In this document: piece after piece, positions 24,289-39,156 of the stretch
Numbering within the stretch: position 1 is the stretch's first letter
Layout: each line of letters opens with the position of its first letter
Assembly: GCF_021869535.1 (NCBI RefSeq)
Contig: NW_026262594.1
Location: 59,961-123,960, forward strand
Direction of reading: 5' to 3'
From: Mytilus californianus
Taxonomy: Eukaryota; Mollusca; Bivalvia; Mytilida; Mytilidae
DNA length: 64,000 bases
Program-made: the position numbers and the translations under genes
The notes under the pieces: generated by a model
Told to the model about the DNA's origin: nothing
Seen by the model: the letters and a program-made list of their open reading frames with translations, nothing else
Database searches by the model: none

Positions 24289-26183
24289 GGCACAGGCTCA
24301 TATAAATTTGACTTTTGAATAACTGTAATAAATCTGATAAATCAAATGAGTGTTCCGTTGCTTTTAATACTTATTATATTAAATTCAAGAGTATTTAAAA
24401 AGCAAATTTTTGCAATATTTAAATTTTTTAGGCCAAAATCTTGACTGTTGAAAATATTTGATTTAAACGTCAAAAATAAACATCCAAATTTAAATATTAA
24501 AATGGCCCTAGTTTCTATAATATATATCCTATGGCCATGAAACTTGGCCAACTATCTTATAATTGCCTAAGCTTAGGTCATGCAAAGTTTTATTAAAATT
24601 GGTCAAGTCTTTCTATCCTATTAGGTCCAAGGACACAGTTATCGTCCTTTGGTTTTCGTTGTTCTATAATATATATCCTATGGCCATGAAACTTGGCCAA
24701 CTATCTTATAATTGCCTAAGCTTAGGTCATGCAAAGTTTTATTAAAATTGGTCAAGTCTTTCTATCCTATTAGGTCCAAGGACACAGTTATCGTCCTTTG
24801 GTTTTCGTTGTCTACGAATATAGTCCCTAGTGTGAACAGTGTATAACTTGCTTTTTTTTTTGATACACTTTCCCAATTTATTTCTTGATATTTTATGCAT
24901 GAAATATTAAGTAAGGGGATGAAATTACATGTTAAAAAAATTTGGGTGCTGAATCTTTATGTTAAGTAGTGATTTGGTCCAGTTAAAAAAGGTCAAAAAT
25001 TAGAATGTCTGAAGCTGTCAAACTGAATTTTAGCCCCCTTAACACAGAATTGTCAATATTTTGAGTTAGAGCTGGTAGAAGTTTCTATAATTTTGATATT
25101 ATTTGTATCAATAGTAGTACACTACACTGTAAAAATCTTTTTAAGATAGAGCAGGTGCGATTTTTTTAATTTGAATTTATTGTCTAAAAGAAATGCACTA
25201 CGAAATAACTGTGTTCTCGGGCCTAAGAGATGAATTCCGTAAATGTAGATTCTGTACTTTGGCAACTTTCCTGAATGGTTTGCTGGTTTCAATTTGTCAA
25301 ACTCAATAAAAGTAAAGCATTTACATCTTTGTTTGACAGAAATTCTGTTTAAATGTCCCATTTTGGCATTATACGGATAAAATAAGCATTTTAAAGCAGT
25401 TTCCATTTTATGCCTAAGAGCCATGCTGACTTTCTATCTGGCAGCTTTTTATGTTCCTGATATTTGTGTTTCTATGCTTAAATCAAATTTAATTAACCAT
25501 TTGTGAACTCAGAATCTAGAGAAAAGTAGATCATCACAGAAAAAATTTGCAGAATATTTGTATTTATGTCCCTGGTTAAACGGCCTGTTTGATGTATGTG
25601 AAATGTGAAGAGCTTTGTACATAAAATCTGTAGTCCATCACAAATATTTCACTAAATCTGTAAAAAAAACACTTTACAATGATCAGTACACCCTATTCAT
25701 TTCATATGCTACCATAATTTTCTTCTTTAGGATAGTAAGTGGTTCAAATATATGCCAAATGAGACTAAAACTACATGCAAGTTTTCCATTGAAAAGTGAA
25801 AAACTGGTCATCAGACCATACTGTCTGCAAAAAAAAGTTGAATTCAAGAGTCCTTTTGCAATTAGACTTCTTGTATCATGACATCTTAGCATAGAAATGA
25901 GCAAAAAGTAACAAATTTCAATTTCTTATAGCCTCTGTGTGCATTTTTATATGTAAATATGGGCTACGGCCTAAATCGACTCTAAATAATTCTCAGTCTT
26001 ACATGGCCTAAGACCATTTTATACTCATGTGGTATGCTTTTTGTAACTTTTCTTTACATTTAAAGTACATTTAATATATATGGAAGAATAATGTATGGTT
26101 AAAAAACTTCAAAAACTTCAAATTGGTTGAAAAAAATGCATGTTTATGTAAGGCTTCCCTTTATTCGAAAATCTCTATTTTCA
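24289..26183 (+). repeat. Unit 15, type L' (1895 bp)
   Basis: The 149-bp pair is at 24514-24662 and 24663-24811. The C run at 25034-25038 has five C instead of six. Identical in type to its neighbour, unit 16. Confidence 0.97.
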
Positions 26184-28078
26184 GGCACAGGCTCATATAA
26201 ATTTGACTTTTGAATAACTGTAATAAATCTGATAAATCAAATGAGTGTTCCGTTGCTTTTAATACTTATTATATTAAATTCAAGAGTATTTAAAAAGCAA
26301 ATTTTTGCAATATTTAAATTTTTTAGGCCAAAATCTTGACTGTTGAAAATATTTGATTTAAACGTCAAAAATAAACATCCAAATTTAAATATTAAAATGG
26401 CCCTAGTTTCTATAATATATATCCTATGGCCATGAAACTTGGCCAACTATCTTATAATTGCCTAAGCTTAGGTCATGCAAAGTTTTATTAAAATTGGTCA
26501 AGTCTTTCTATCCTATTAGGTCCAAGGACACAGTTATCGTCCTTTGGTTTTCGTTGTTCTATAATATATATCCTATGGCCATGAAACTTGGCCAACTATC
26601 TTATAATTGCCTAAGCTTAGGTCATGCAAAGTTTTATTAAAATTGGTCAAGTCTTTCTATCCTATTAGGTCCAAGGACACAGTTATCGTCCTTTGGTTTT
26701 CGTTGTCTACGAATATAGTCCCTAGTGTGAACAGTGTATAACTTGCTTTTTTTTTTGATACACTTTCCCAATTTATTTCTTGATATTTTATGCATGAAAT
26801 ATTAAGTAAGGGGATGAAATTACATGTTAAAAAAATTTGGGTGCTGAATCTTTATGTTAAGTAGTGATTTGGTCCAGTTAAAAAAGGTCAAAAATTAGAA
26901 TGTCTGAAGCTGTCAAACTGAATTTTAGCCCCCTTAACACAGAATTGTCAATATTTTGAGTTAGAGCTGGTAGAAGTTTCTATAATTTTGATATTATTTG
27001 TATCAATAGTAGTACACTACACTGTAAAAATCTTTTTAAGATAGAGCAGGTGCGATTTTTTTAATTTGAATTTATTGTCTAAAAGAAATGCACTACGAAA
27101 TAACTGTGTTCTCGGGCCTAAGAGATGAATTCCGTAAATGTAGATTCTGTACTTTGGCAACTTTCCTGAATGGTTTGCTGGTTTCAATTTGTCAAACTCA
27201 ATAAAAGTAAAGCATTTACATCTTTGTTTGACAGAAATTCTGTTTAAATGTCCCATTTTGGCATTATACGGATAAAATAAGCATTTTAAAGCAGTTTCCA
27301 TTTTATGCCTAAGAGCCATGCTGACTTTCTATCTGGCAGCTTTTTATGTTCCTGATATTTGTGTTTCTATGCTTAAATCAAATTTAATTAACCATTTGTG
27401 AACTCAGAATCTAGAGAAAAGTAGATCATCACAGAAAAAATTTGCAGAATATTTGTATTTATGTCCCTGGTTAAACGGCCTGTTTGATGTATGTGAAATG
27501 TGAAGAGCTTTGTACATAAAATCTGTAGTCCATCACAAATATTTCACTAAATCTGTAAAAAAAACACTTTACAATGATCAGTACACCCTATTCATTTCAT
27601 ATGCTACCATAATTTTCTTCTTTAGGATAGTAAGTGGTTCAAATATATGCCAAATGAGACTAAAACTACATGCAAGTTTTCCATTGAAAAGTGAAAAACT
27701 GGTCATCAGACCATACTGTCTGCAAAAAAAAGTTGAATTCAAGAGTCCTTTTGCAATTAGACTTCTTGTATCATGACATCTTAGCATAGAAATGAGCAAA
27801 AAGTAACAAATTTCAATTTCTTATAGCCTCTGTGTGCATTTTTATATGTAAATATGGGCTACGGCCTAAATCGACTCTAAATAATTCTCAGTCTTACATG
27901 GCCTAAGACCATTTTATACTCATGTGGTATGCTTTTTGTAACTTTTCTTTACATTTAAAGTACATTTAATATATATGGAAGAATAATGTATGGTTAAAAA
28001 ACTTCAAAAACTTCAAATTGGTTGAAAAAAATGCATGTTTATGTAAGGCTTCCCTTTATTCGAAAATCTCTATTTTCA
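26184..28078 (+). repeat. Unit 16, type L' (1895 bp)
   Basis: The 149-bp pair is at 26409-26557 and 26558-26706. It has the same five-C run (26929-26933), so units 15 and 16 look like a local duplication of one L' unit. Confidence 0.97.
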
Positions 28079-29825
28079 GGCACAGGCTCATATAAATTTG
28101 ACTTTTGAATAACTGTAATAAATCTGATAAATCAAATGAGTGTTCCGTTGCTTTTAATACTTATTATATTAAATTCAAGAGTATTTAAAAAGCAAATTTT
28201 TGCAATATTTAAATTTTTTAGGCCAAAATCTTGACTGTTGAAAATATTTGATTTAAACGTCAAAAATAAACATCCAAATTTAAATATTAAAATGGCCCTA
28301 GTTTCTATAATATATATCCTATGGCCATGAAACTTGGCCAACTATCTTATAATTGCCTAAGCTTAGGTCATGCAAAGTTTTATTAAAATTGGTCAAGTCT
28401 TTCTATCCTATTAGGTCCAAGGACACAGTTATCGTCCTTTGGTTTTCGTTGTCTACGAATATAGTCCCTAGTGTGAACAGTGTATAACTTGCTTTTTTTT
28501 TTGATACACTTTCCCAATTTATTTCTTGATATTTTATGCATGAAATATTAAGTAAGGGGATGAAATTACATGTTAAAAAAATTTGGGTGCTGAATCTTTA
28601 TGTTAAGTAGTGATTTGGTCCAGTTAAAAAAGGTCAAAAATTAGAATGTCTGAAGCTGTCAAACTGAATTTTAGCCCCCCTTAACACAGAATTGTCAATA
28701 TTTTGAGTTAGAGCTGGTAGAAGTTTCTATAATTTTGATATTATTTGTATCAATAGTAGTACACTACACTGTAAAAATCTTTTTAAGATAGAGTAGGTGC
28801 GATTTTTTTAATTTGAATTTATTGTCTAAAAGAAATGCACTACGAAATAACTGTGTTCTCGGGCCTAAGAGATGAATTCCGTAAATGTAGATTCTGTACT
28901 TTGGCAACTTTCCTGAATGGTTTGCTGGTTTCAATTTGTCAAACTCAATAAAAGTAAAGCATTTACATCTTTGTTTGACAGAAATTCTGTTTAAATGTCC
29001 CATTTTGGCATTATACGGATAAAATAAGCATTTTAAAGCAGTTTCCATTTTATGCCTAAGAGCCATGCTGACTTTCTATCTGGCAGCTTTTTATGTTCCT
29101 GATATTTGTGTTTCTATGCTTAAATCAAATTTAATTAACCATTTGTGAACTCAGAATCTAGAGAAAAGTAGATCATCACAGAAAAAATTTGCAGAATATT
29201 TGTATTTATGTCCCTGGTTAAACGGCCTGTTTGATGTATGTGAAATGTGAAGAGCTTTGTACATAAAATCTGTAGTCCATCACAAATATTTCACTAAATC
29301 TGTAAAAAAAACACTTTACAATGATCAGTACACCCTATTCATTTCATATGCTACCATAATTTTCTTCTTTAGGATAGTAAGTGGTTCAAATATATGCCAA
29401 ATGAGACTAAAACTACATGCAAGTTTTCCATTGAAAAGTGAAAAACTGGTCATCAGACCATACTGTCTGCAAAAAAAAGTTGAATTCAAGAGTCCTTTTG
29501 CAATTAGACTTCTTGTATCATGACATCTTAGCATAGAAATGAGCAAAAAGTAACAAATTTCAATTTCTTATAGCCTCTGTGTGCATTTTTATATGTAAAT
29601 ATGGGCTACGGCCTAAATCGACTCTAAATAATTCTCAGTCTTACATGGCCTAAGACCATTTTATACTCATGTGGTATGCTTTTTGTAACTTTTCTTTACA
29701 TTTAAAGTACATTTAATATATATGGAAGAATAATGTATGGTTAAAAAACTTCAAAAACTTCAAATTGGTTGAAAAAAATGCATGTTTATGTAAGGCTTCC
29801 CTTTATTCGAAAATCTCTATTTTCA
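28079..29825 (+). repeat. Unit 17, type M
   Basis: One 149-bp block and the T allele at 28794. It corresponds to unit 29. Confidence 0.97.
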
Positions 29826-31721
29826 GGCACAGGCTCATATAAATTTGACTTTTGAATAACTGTAATAAATCTGATAAATCAAATGAGTGTTCTGTTGCTT
29901 TTAATACTTATTATATTAAATTCAAGAGTATTTAAAAAGCAAATTTTTGCAATATTTAAATTTTTTAGGCCAAAATCTTGACTGTTGAAAATATTTGATT
30001 TAAACGTCAAAAATAAACATCCAAATTTAAATATTAAAATGGCCCTAGTTTCTATAATATATATCCTATGGCCATGAAACTTGGCCAACTATCTTATAAT
30101 TGCCTAAGCTTAGGTCATGCAAAGTTTTATTAAAATTGGTCAAGTCTTTCTATCCTATTAGGTCCAAGGACACAGTTATCGTCCTTTGGTTTTCGTTGTT
30201 CTATAATATATATCCTATGGCCATGAAACTTGGCCAACTATCTTATAATTGCCTAAGCTTAGGTCATGCAAAGTTTTATTAAAATTGGTCAAGTCTTTCT
30301 ATCCTATTAGGTCCAAGGACACAGTTATCGTCCTTTGGTTTTCGTTGTCTACGAATATAGTCCCTAGTGTGAACAGTGTATAACTTGCTTTTTTTTTTGA
30401 TACACTTTCCCAATTTATTTCTTGATATTTTATGCATGAAATATTAAGTAAGGGGATGAAATTACATGTTAAAAAAATTTGGGTGCTGAATCTTTATGTT
30501 AAGTAGTGATTTGGTCCAGTTAAAAAAGGTCAAAAATTAGAATGTCTGAAGCTGTCAAACTGAATTTTAGCCCCCCTTAACACAGAATTGTCAATATTTT
30601 GAGTTAGAGCTGGTAGAAGTTTCTATAATTTTGATATTATTTGTATCAATAGTAGTACACTACACTGTAAAAATCTTTTTAAGATAGAGCAGGTGCGATT
30701 TTTTTAATTTGAATTTATTGTCTAAAAGAAATGCACTACGAAATAACTGTGTTCTCGGGCCTAAGAGATGAATTCCGTAAATGTAGATTCTGTACTTTGG
30801 CAACTTTCCTGAATGGTTTGCTGGTTTCAATTTGTCAAACTCAATAAAAGTAAAGCATTTACATCTTTGTTTGACAGAAATTCTGTTTAAATGTCCCATT
30901 TTGGCATTATACGGATAAAATAAGCATTTTAAAGCAGTTTCCATTTTATGCCTAAGAGCCATGCTGACTTTCTATCTGGCAGCTTTTTATGTTCCTGATA
31001 TTTGTGTTTCTATGCTTAAATCAAATTTAATTAACCATTTGTGAACTCAGAATCTAGAGAAAAGTAGATCATCACAGAAAAAATTTGCAGAATATTTGTA
31101 TTTATGTCCCTGGTTAAACGGCCTGTTTGATGTATGTGAAATGTGAAGAGCTTTGTACATAAAATCTGTAGTCCATCACAAATATTTCACTAAATCTGTA
31201 AAAAAAACACTTTACAATGATCAGTACACCCTATTCATTTCATATGCTACCATAATTTTCTTCTTTAGGATAGTAAGTGGTTCAAATATATGCCAAATGA
31301 GACTAAAACTACATGCAAGTTTTCCATTGAAAAGTGAAAAACTGGTCATCAGACCATACTGTCTGCAAAAAAAAGTTGAATTCAAGAGTCCTTTTGCAAT
31401 TAGACTTCTTGTATCATGACATCTTAGCATAGAAATGAGCAAAAAGTAACAAATTTCAATTTCTTATAGCCTCTGTGTGCATTTTTATATGTAAATATGG
31501 GCTACGGCCTAAATCGACTCTAAATAATTCTCAGTCTTACATGGCCTAAGACCATTTTATACTCATGTGGTATGCTTTTTGTAACTTTTCTTTACATTTA
31601 AAGTACATTTAATATATATGGAAGAATAATGTATGGTTAAAAAACTTCAAAAACTTCAAATTGGTTGAAAAAAATGCATGTTTATGTAAGGCTTCCCTTT
31701 ATTCGAAAATCTCTATTTTCA
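29826..31721 (+). repeat. Unit 18, type L
   Basis: The 149-bp pair is at 30051-30199 and 30200-30348. The C>T at 29893 is a CpG-to-TpG change and is shared only with unit 30. Confidence 0.97.
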
Positions 31722-33468
31722 GGCACAGGCTCATATAAATTTGACTTTTGAATAACTGTAATAAATCTGATAAATCAAATGAGTGTTCCGTTGCTTTTAA
31801 TACTTATTATATTAAATTCAAGAGTATTTAAAAAGCAAATTTTTGCAATATTTAAATTTTTTAGGCCAAAATCTTGACTGTTGAAAATATTTGATTTAAA
31901 CGTCAAAAATAAACATCCAAATTTAAATATTAAAATGGCCCTAGTTTCTATAATATATATCCTATGGCCATGAAACTTGGCCAACTATCTTATAATTGCC
32001 TAAGCTTAGGTCATGCAAAGTTTTATTAAAATTGGTCAAGTCTTTCTATCCTATTAGGTCCAAGGACACAGTTATCGTCCTTTGGTTTTCGTTGTCTACG
32101 AATATAGTCCCTAGTGTGAACAGTGTATAACTTGCTTTTTTTTTTGATACACTTTCCCAATTTATTTCTTGATATTTTATGCATGAAATATTAAGTAAGG
32201 GGATGAAATTACATGTTAAAAAAATTTGGGTGCTGAATCTTTATGTTAAGTAGTGATTTGGTCCAGTTAAAAAAGGTCAAAAATTAGAATGTCTGAAGCT
32301 GTCAAACTGAATTTTAGCCCCCCTTAACACAGAATTGTCAATATTTTGAGTTAGAGCTGGTAGAAGTTTCTATAATTTTGATATTATTTGTATCAATAGT
32401 AGTACACTACACTGTAAAAATCTTTTTAAGATAGAGTAGGTGCGATTTTTTTAATTTGAATTTATTGTCTAAAAGAAATGCACTACGAAATAACTGTGTT
32501 CTCGGGCCTAAGAGATGAATTCCGTAAATGTAGATTCTGTACTTTGGCAACTTTCCTGAATGGTTTGCTGGTTTCAATTTGTCAAACTCAATAAAAGTAA
32601 AGCATTTACATCTTTGTTTGACAGAAATTCTGTTTAAATGTCCCATTTTGGCATTATACGGATAAAATAAGCATTTTAAAGCAGTTTCCATTTTATGCCT
32701 AAGAGCCATGCTGACTTTCTATCTGGCAGCTTTTTATGTTCCTGATATTTGTGTTTCTATGCTTAAATCAAATTTAATTAACCATTTGTGAACTCAGAAT
32801 CTAGAGAAAAGTAGATCATCACAGAAAAAATTTGCAGAATATTTGTATTTATGTCCCTGGTTAAACGGCCTGTTTGATGTATGTGAAATGTGAAGAGCTT
32901 TGTACATAAAATCTGTAGTCCATCACAAATATTTCACTAAATCTGTAAAAAAAACACTTTACAATGATCAGTACACCCTATTCATTTCATATGCTACCAT
33001 AATTTTCTTCTTTAGGATAGTAAGTGGTTCAAATATATGCCAAATGAGACTAAAACTACATGCAAGTTTTCCATTGAAAAGTGAAAAACTGGTCATCAGA
33101 CCATACTGTCTGCAAAAAAAAGTTGAATTCAAGAGTTCTTTTGCAATTAGACTTCTTGTATCATGACATCTTAGCATAGAAATGAGCAAAAAGTAACAAA
33201 TTTCAATTTCTTATAGCCTCTGTGTGCATTTTTATATGTAAATATGGGCTACGGCCTAAATCGACTCTAAATAATTCTCAGTCTTACATGGCCTAAGACC
33301 ATTTTATACTCATGTGGTATGCTTTTTGTAACTTTTCTTTACATTTAAAGTACATTTAATATATATGGAAGAATAATGTATGGTTAAAAAACTTCAAAAA
33401 CTTCAAATTGGTTGAAAAAAATGCATGTTTATGTAAGGCTTCCCTTTATTCGAAAATCTCTATTTTCA
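31722..33468 (+). repeat. Unit 19, type M
   Basis: One 149-bp block and the T allele at 32437. The C>T mark at 33137 is shared only with unit 31. Confidence 0.97.
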
Positions 33469-35364
33469 GGCACAGGCTCATATAAATTTGACTTTTGAAT
33501 AACTGTAATAAATCTGATAAATCAAATGAGTGTTCCGTTGCTTTTAATACTTATTATATTAAATTCAAGAGTATTTAAAAAGCAAATTTTTGCAATATTT
33601 AAATTTTTTAGGCCAAAATCTTGACTGTTGAAAATATTTGATTTAAACGTCAAAAATAAACATCCAAATTTAAATATTAAAATGGCCCTAGTTTCTATAA
33701 TATATATCCTATGGCCATGAAACTTGGCCAACTATCTTATAATTGCCTAAGCTTAGGTCATGCAAAGTTTTATTAAAATTGGTCAAGTCTTTCTATCCTA
33801 TTAGGTCCAAGGACACAGTTATCGTCCTTTGGTTTTCGTTGTTCTATAATATATATCCTATGGCCATGAAACTTGGCCAACTATCTTATAATTGCCTAAG
33901 CTTAGGTCATGCAAAGTTTTATTAAAATTGGTCAAGTCTTTCTATCCTAATAGGTCCAAGGACACAGTTATCGTCCTTTGGTTTTCGTTGTCTACGAATA
34001 TAGTCCCTAGTGTGAACAGTGTATAACTTGCTTTTTTTTTTGATACACTTTCCCAATTTATTTCTTGATATTTTATGCATGAAATATTAAGTAAGGGGAT
34101 GAAATTACATGTTAAAAAAATTTGGGTGCTGAATCTTTATGTTAAGTAGTGATTTGATCCAGTTAAAAAAGGTCAAAAATTAGAATGTCTGAAGCTGTCA
34201 AACTGAATTTTAGCCCCCCTTAACACAGAATTGTCAATATTTTGAGTTAGAGCTGGTAGAAGTTTCTATAATTTTGATATTATTTGTATCAATAGTAGTA
34301 CACTACACTGTAAAAATCTTTTTAAGATAGAGCAGGTGCGATTTTTTTAATTTGAATTTATTGTCTAAAAGAAATGCACTACGAAATAACTGTGTTCTCG
34401 GGCCTAAGAGATGAATTCCGTAAATGTAGATTCTGTACTTTGGCAACTTTCCTGAATGGTTTGCTGGTTTCAATTTGTCAAACTCAATAAAAGTAAAGCA
34501 TTTACATCTTTGTTTGACAGAAATTCTGTTTAAATGTCCCATTTTGGCATTATACGGATAAAATAAGCATTTTAAAGCAGTTTCCATTTTATGCCTAAGA
34601 GCCATGCTGACTTTCTATCTGGCAGCTTTTTATGTTCCTGATATTTGTGTTTCTATGCTTAAATCAAATTTAATTAACCATTTGTGAACTCAGAATCTAG
34701 AGAAAAGTAGATCATCACAGAAAAAATTTGCAGAATATTTGTATTTATGTCCCTGGTTAAACGGCCTGTTTGATGTATGTGAAATGTGAAGAGCTTTGTA
34801 CATAAAATCTGTAGTCCATCACAAATATTTCACTAAATCTGTAAAAAAAACACTTTACAATGATCAGTACACCCTATTCATTTCATATGCTACCATAATT
34901 TTCTTCTTTAGGATAGTAAGTGGTTCAAATATATGCCAAATGAGACTAAAACTACATGCAAGTTTTCCATTGAAAAGTGAAAAACTGGTCATCAGACCAT
35001 ACTGTCTGCAAAAAAAAGTTGAATTCAAGAGTCCTTTTGCAATTAGACTTCTTGTATCATGACATCTTAGCATAGAAATGAGCAAAAAGTAACAAATTTC
35101 AATTTCTTATAGCCTCTGTGTGCATTTTTATATGTAAATATGGGCTACGGCCTAAATCGACTCTAAATAATTCTCAGTCTTACATGGCCTAAGACCATTT
35201 TATACTCATGTGGTATGCTTTTTGTAACTTTTCTTTACATTTAAAGTACATTTAATATATATGGAAGAATAATGTATGGTTAAAAAACTTCAAAAACTTC
35301 AAATTGGTTGAAAAAAATGCATGTTTATGTAAGGCTTCCCTTTATTCGAAAATCTCTATTTTCA
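33469..35364 (+). repeat. Unit 20, type L
   Basis: The 149-bp pair is at 33694-33842 and 33843-33991. T>A at 33950 lies in the second block only, and G>A is at 34157. Both are shared only with unit 32. Confidence 0.97.
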
Positions 35365-37260
35365 GGCACAGGCTCATATAAATTTGACTTTTGAATAACT
35401 GTAATAAATCTGATAAATCAAATGAGTGTTCCGTTGCTTTTAATACTTATTATATTAAATTCAAGAGTATTTAAAAAGCAAATTTTTGCAATATTTAAAT
35501 TTTTTAGGCCAAAATCTTGACTGTTGAAAATATTTGATTTAAACGTCAAAAATAAACATCCAAATTTAAATATTAAAATGGCCCTAGTTTCTATAATATA
35601 TATCCTATGGCCATGAAACTTGGCCAACTATCTTATAATTGCCTAAGCTTAGGTCATGCAAAGTTTTATTAAAATTGGTCAAGTCTTTCTATCCTATTAG
35701 GTCCAAGGACACAGTTATCGTCCTTTGGTTTTCGTTGTTCTATAATATATATCCTATGGCCATGAAACTTGGCCAACTATCTTATAATTGCCTAAGCTTA
35801 GGTCATGCAAAGTTTTATTAAAATTGGTCAAGTCTTTCTATCCTATTAGGTCCAAGGACACAGTTATCGTCCTTTGGTTTTCGTTGTCTACGAATATAGT
35901 CCCTAGTGTGAACAGTGTATAACTTGCTTTTTTTTTTGATACACTTTCCCAATTTATTTCTTGATATTTTATGCATGAAATATTAAGTAAGGGGATGAAA
36001 TTACATGTTAAAAAAATTTGGGTGCTGAATCTTTATGTTAAGTAGTGATTTGGTCCAGTTAAAAAAGGTCAAAAATTAGAATGTCTGAAGCTGTCAAACT
36101 GAATTTTAGCCCCCCTTAACACAGAATTGTCAATATTTTGAGTTAGAGCTGGTAGAAGTTTCTATAATTTTGATATTATTTGTATCAATAGTAGTACACT
36201 ACACTGTAAAAATCTTTTTAAGATAGAGCAGGTGCGATTTTTTTAATTTGAATTTATTGTCTAAAAGAAATGCACTACGAAATAACTGTGTTCTCGGGCC
36301 TAAGAGATGAATTCCGTAAATGTAGATTCTGTACTTTGGCAACTTTCCTGAATGGTTTGCTGGTTTCAATTTGTCAAACTCAATAAAAGTAAAGCATTTA
36401 CATCTTTGTTTGACAGAAATTCTGTTTAAATGTCCCATTTTGGCATTATACGGATAAAATAAGCATTTTAAAGCAGTTTCCATTTTATGCCTAAGAGCCA
36501 TGCTGACTTTCTATCTGGCAGCTTTTTATGTTCCTGATATTTGTGTTTCTATGCTTAAATCAAATTTAATTAACCATTTGTGAACTCAGAATCTAGAGAA
36601 AAGTAGATCATCACAGAAAAAATTTGCAGAATATTTGTATTTATGTCCCTGGTTAAACGGCCTGTTTGATGTATGTGAAATGTGAAGAGCTTTGTACATA
36701 AAATCTGTAGTCCATCACAAATATTTCACTAAATCTGTAAAAAAAACACTTTACAATGATCAGTACACCCTATTCATTTCATATGCTACCATAATTTTCT
36801 TCTTTAGGATAGTAAGTGGTTCAAATATATGCCAAATGAGACTAAAACTACATGCAAGTTTTCCATTGAAAAGTGAAAAACTGGTCATCAGACCATACTG
36901 TCTGCAAAAAAAAGTTGAATTCAAGAGTCCTTTTGCAATTAGACTTCTTGTATCATGACATCTTAGCATAGAAATGAGCAAAAAGTAACAAATTTCAATT
37001 TCTTATAGCCTCTGTGTGCATTTTTATATGTAAATATGGGCTACGGCCTAAATCGACTCTAAATAATTCTCAGTCTTACATGGCCTAAGACCATTTTATA
37101 CTCATGTGGTATGCTTTTTGTAACTTTTCTTTACATTTAAAGTACATTTAATATATATGGAAGAATAATGTATGGTTAAAAAACTTCAAAAACTTCAAAT
37201 TGGTTGAAAAAAATGCATGTTTATGTAAGGCTTCCCTTTATTCGAAAATCTCTATTTTCA
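35365..37260 (+). repeat. Unit 21, type L
   Basis: The 149-bp pair is at 35590-35738 and 35739-35887. No private mark. Last unit of higher-order copy 1. Confidence 0.97.
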
Positions 37261-39156
37261 GGCACAGGCTCATATAAATTTGACTTTTGAATAACTGTTA
37301 TAAATCTGATAAATCAAATGAGTGTTCCGTTGCTTTTAATACTTATTATATTAAATTCAAGAGTATTTAAAAAGCAAATTTTTGCAATATTTAAATTTTT
37401 TAGGCCAAAATCTTGACTGTTGAAAATATTTGATTTAAACGTCAAAAATAAACATCCAAATTTAAATATTAAAATGGCCCTAGTTTCTATAATATATATC
37501 CTATGGCCATGAAACTTGGCCAACTATCTTATAATTGCCTAAGCTTAGGTCATGCAAAGTTTTATTAAAATTGGTCAAGTCTTTCTATCCTATTAGGTCC
37601 AAGGACACAGTTATCGTCCTTTGGTTTTCGTTGTTCTATAATATATATCCTATGGCCATGAAACTTGGCCAACTATCTTATAATTGCCTAAGCTTAGGTC
37701 ATGCAAAGTTTTATTAAAATTGGTCAAGTCTTTCTATCCTATTAGGTCCAAGGACACAGTTATCGTCCTTTGGTTTTCGTTGTCTACGAATATAGTCCCT
37801 AGTGTGAACAGTGTATAACTTGCTTTTTTTTTTGATACACTTTCCCAATTTATTTCTTGATATTTTATGCATGAAATATTAAGTAAGGGGATGAAATTAC
37901 ATGTTAAAAAAATTTGGGTGCTGAATCTTTATGTTAAGTAGTGATTTGGTCCAGTTAAAAAAGGTCAAAAATTAGAATGTCTGAAGCTGTCAAACTGAAT
38001 TTTAGCCCCCCTTAACACAGAATTGTCAATATTTTGAGTTAGAGCTGGTAGAAGTTTCTATAATTTTGATATTATTTGTATCAATAGTAGTACACTACAC
38101 TGTAAAAATCTTTTTAAGATAGAGCAGGTGCGATTTTTTTAATTTGAATTTATTGTCTAAAAGAAATGCACTACGAAATAACTGTGTTCTCGGGCCTAAG
38201 AGATGAATTCCGTAAATGTAGATTCTGTACTTTGGCAACTTTCCTGAATGGTTTGCTGGTTTCAATTTGTCAAACTCAATAAAAGTAAAGCATTTACATC
38301 TTTGTTTGACAGAAATTCTGTTTAAATGTCCCATTTTGGCATTATACGGATAAAATAAGCATTTTAAAGCAGTTTCCATTTTATGCCTAAGAGCCATGCT
38401 GACTTTCTATCTGGCAGCTTTTTATGTTCCTGATATTTGTGTTTCTATGCTTAAATCAAATTTAATTAACCATTTGTGAACTCAGAATCTAGAGAAAAGT
38501 AGATCATCACAGAAAAAATTTGCAGAATATTTGTATTTATGTCCCTGGTTAAACGGCCTGTTTGATGTATGTGAAATGTGAAGAGCTTTGTACATAAAAT
38601 CTGTAGTCCATCACAAATATTTCACTAAATCTGTAAAAAAAACACTTTACAATGATCAGTACACCCTATTCATTTCATATGCTACCATAATTTTCTTCTT
38701 TAGGATAGTAAGTGGTTCAAATATATGCCAAATGAGACTAAAACTACATGCAAGTTTTCCATTGAAAAGTGAAAAACTGGTCATCAGACCATACTGTCTG
38801 CAAAAAAAAGTTGAATTCAAGAGTCCTTTTGCAATTAGACTTCTTGTATCATGACATCTTAGCATAGAAATGAGCAAAAAGTAACAAATTTCAATTTCTT
38901 ATAGCCTCTGTGTGCATTTTTATATGTAAATATGGGCTACGGCCTAAATCGACTCTAAATAATTCTCAGTCTTACATGGCCTAAGACCATTTTATACTCA
39001 TGTGGTATGCTTTTTGTAACTTTTCTTTACATTTAAAGTACATTTAATATATATGGAAGAATAATGTATGGTTAAAAAACTTCAAAAACTTCAAATTGGT
39101 TGAAAAAAATGCATGTTTATGTAAGGCTTCCCTTTATTCGAAAATCTCTATTTTCA
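37261..39156 (+). repeat. Unit 22, type L
   Basis: The 149-bp pair is at 37486-37634 and 37635-37783. The A>T mark at 37299 matches unit 11. First unit of higher-order copy 2. Confidence 0.97.

Larger units (their letters stand above)
17152..37260. repeat. Higher-order repeat, copy 1 (11 units, 20,109 bp)
   Basis: Units 11-21 in the order L M M M L' L' M L M L L. Private marks within it are A>T at 17190, C>T at 20398, a one-C-shorter C run at 25034 and at 26929, C>T at 29893, C>T at 33137, T>A at 33950 and G>A at 34157. All of them recur in the next block. Exact breakpoints cannot be placed because flanking units are nearly identical; the left limit is at or before 17190. Confidence 0.93.
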
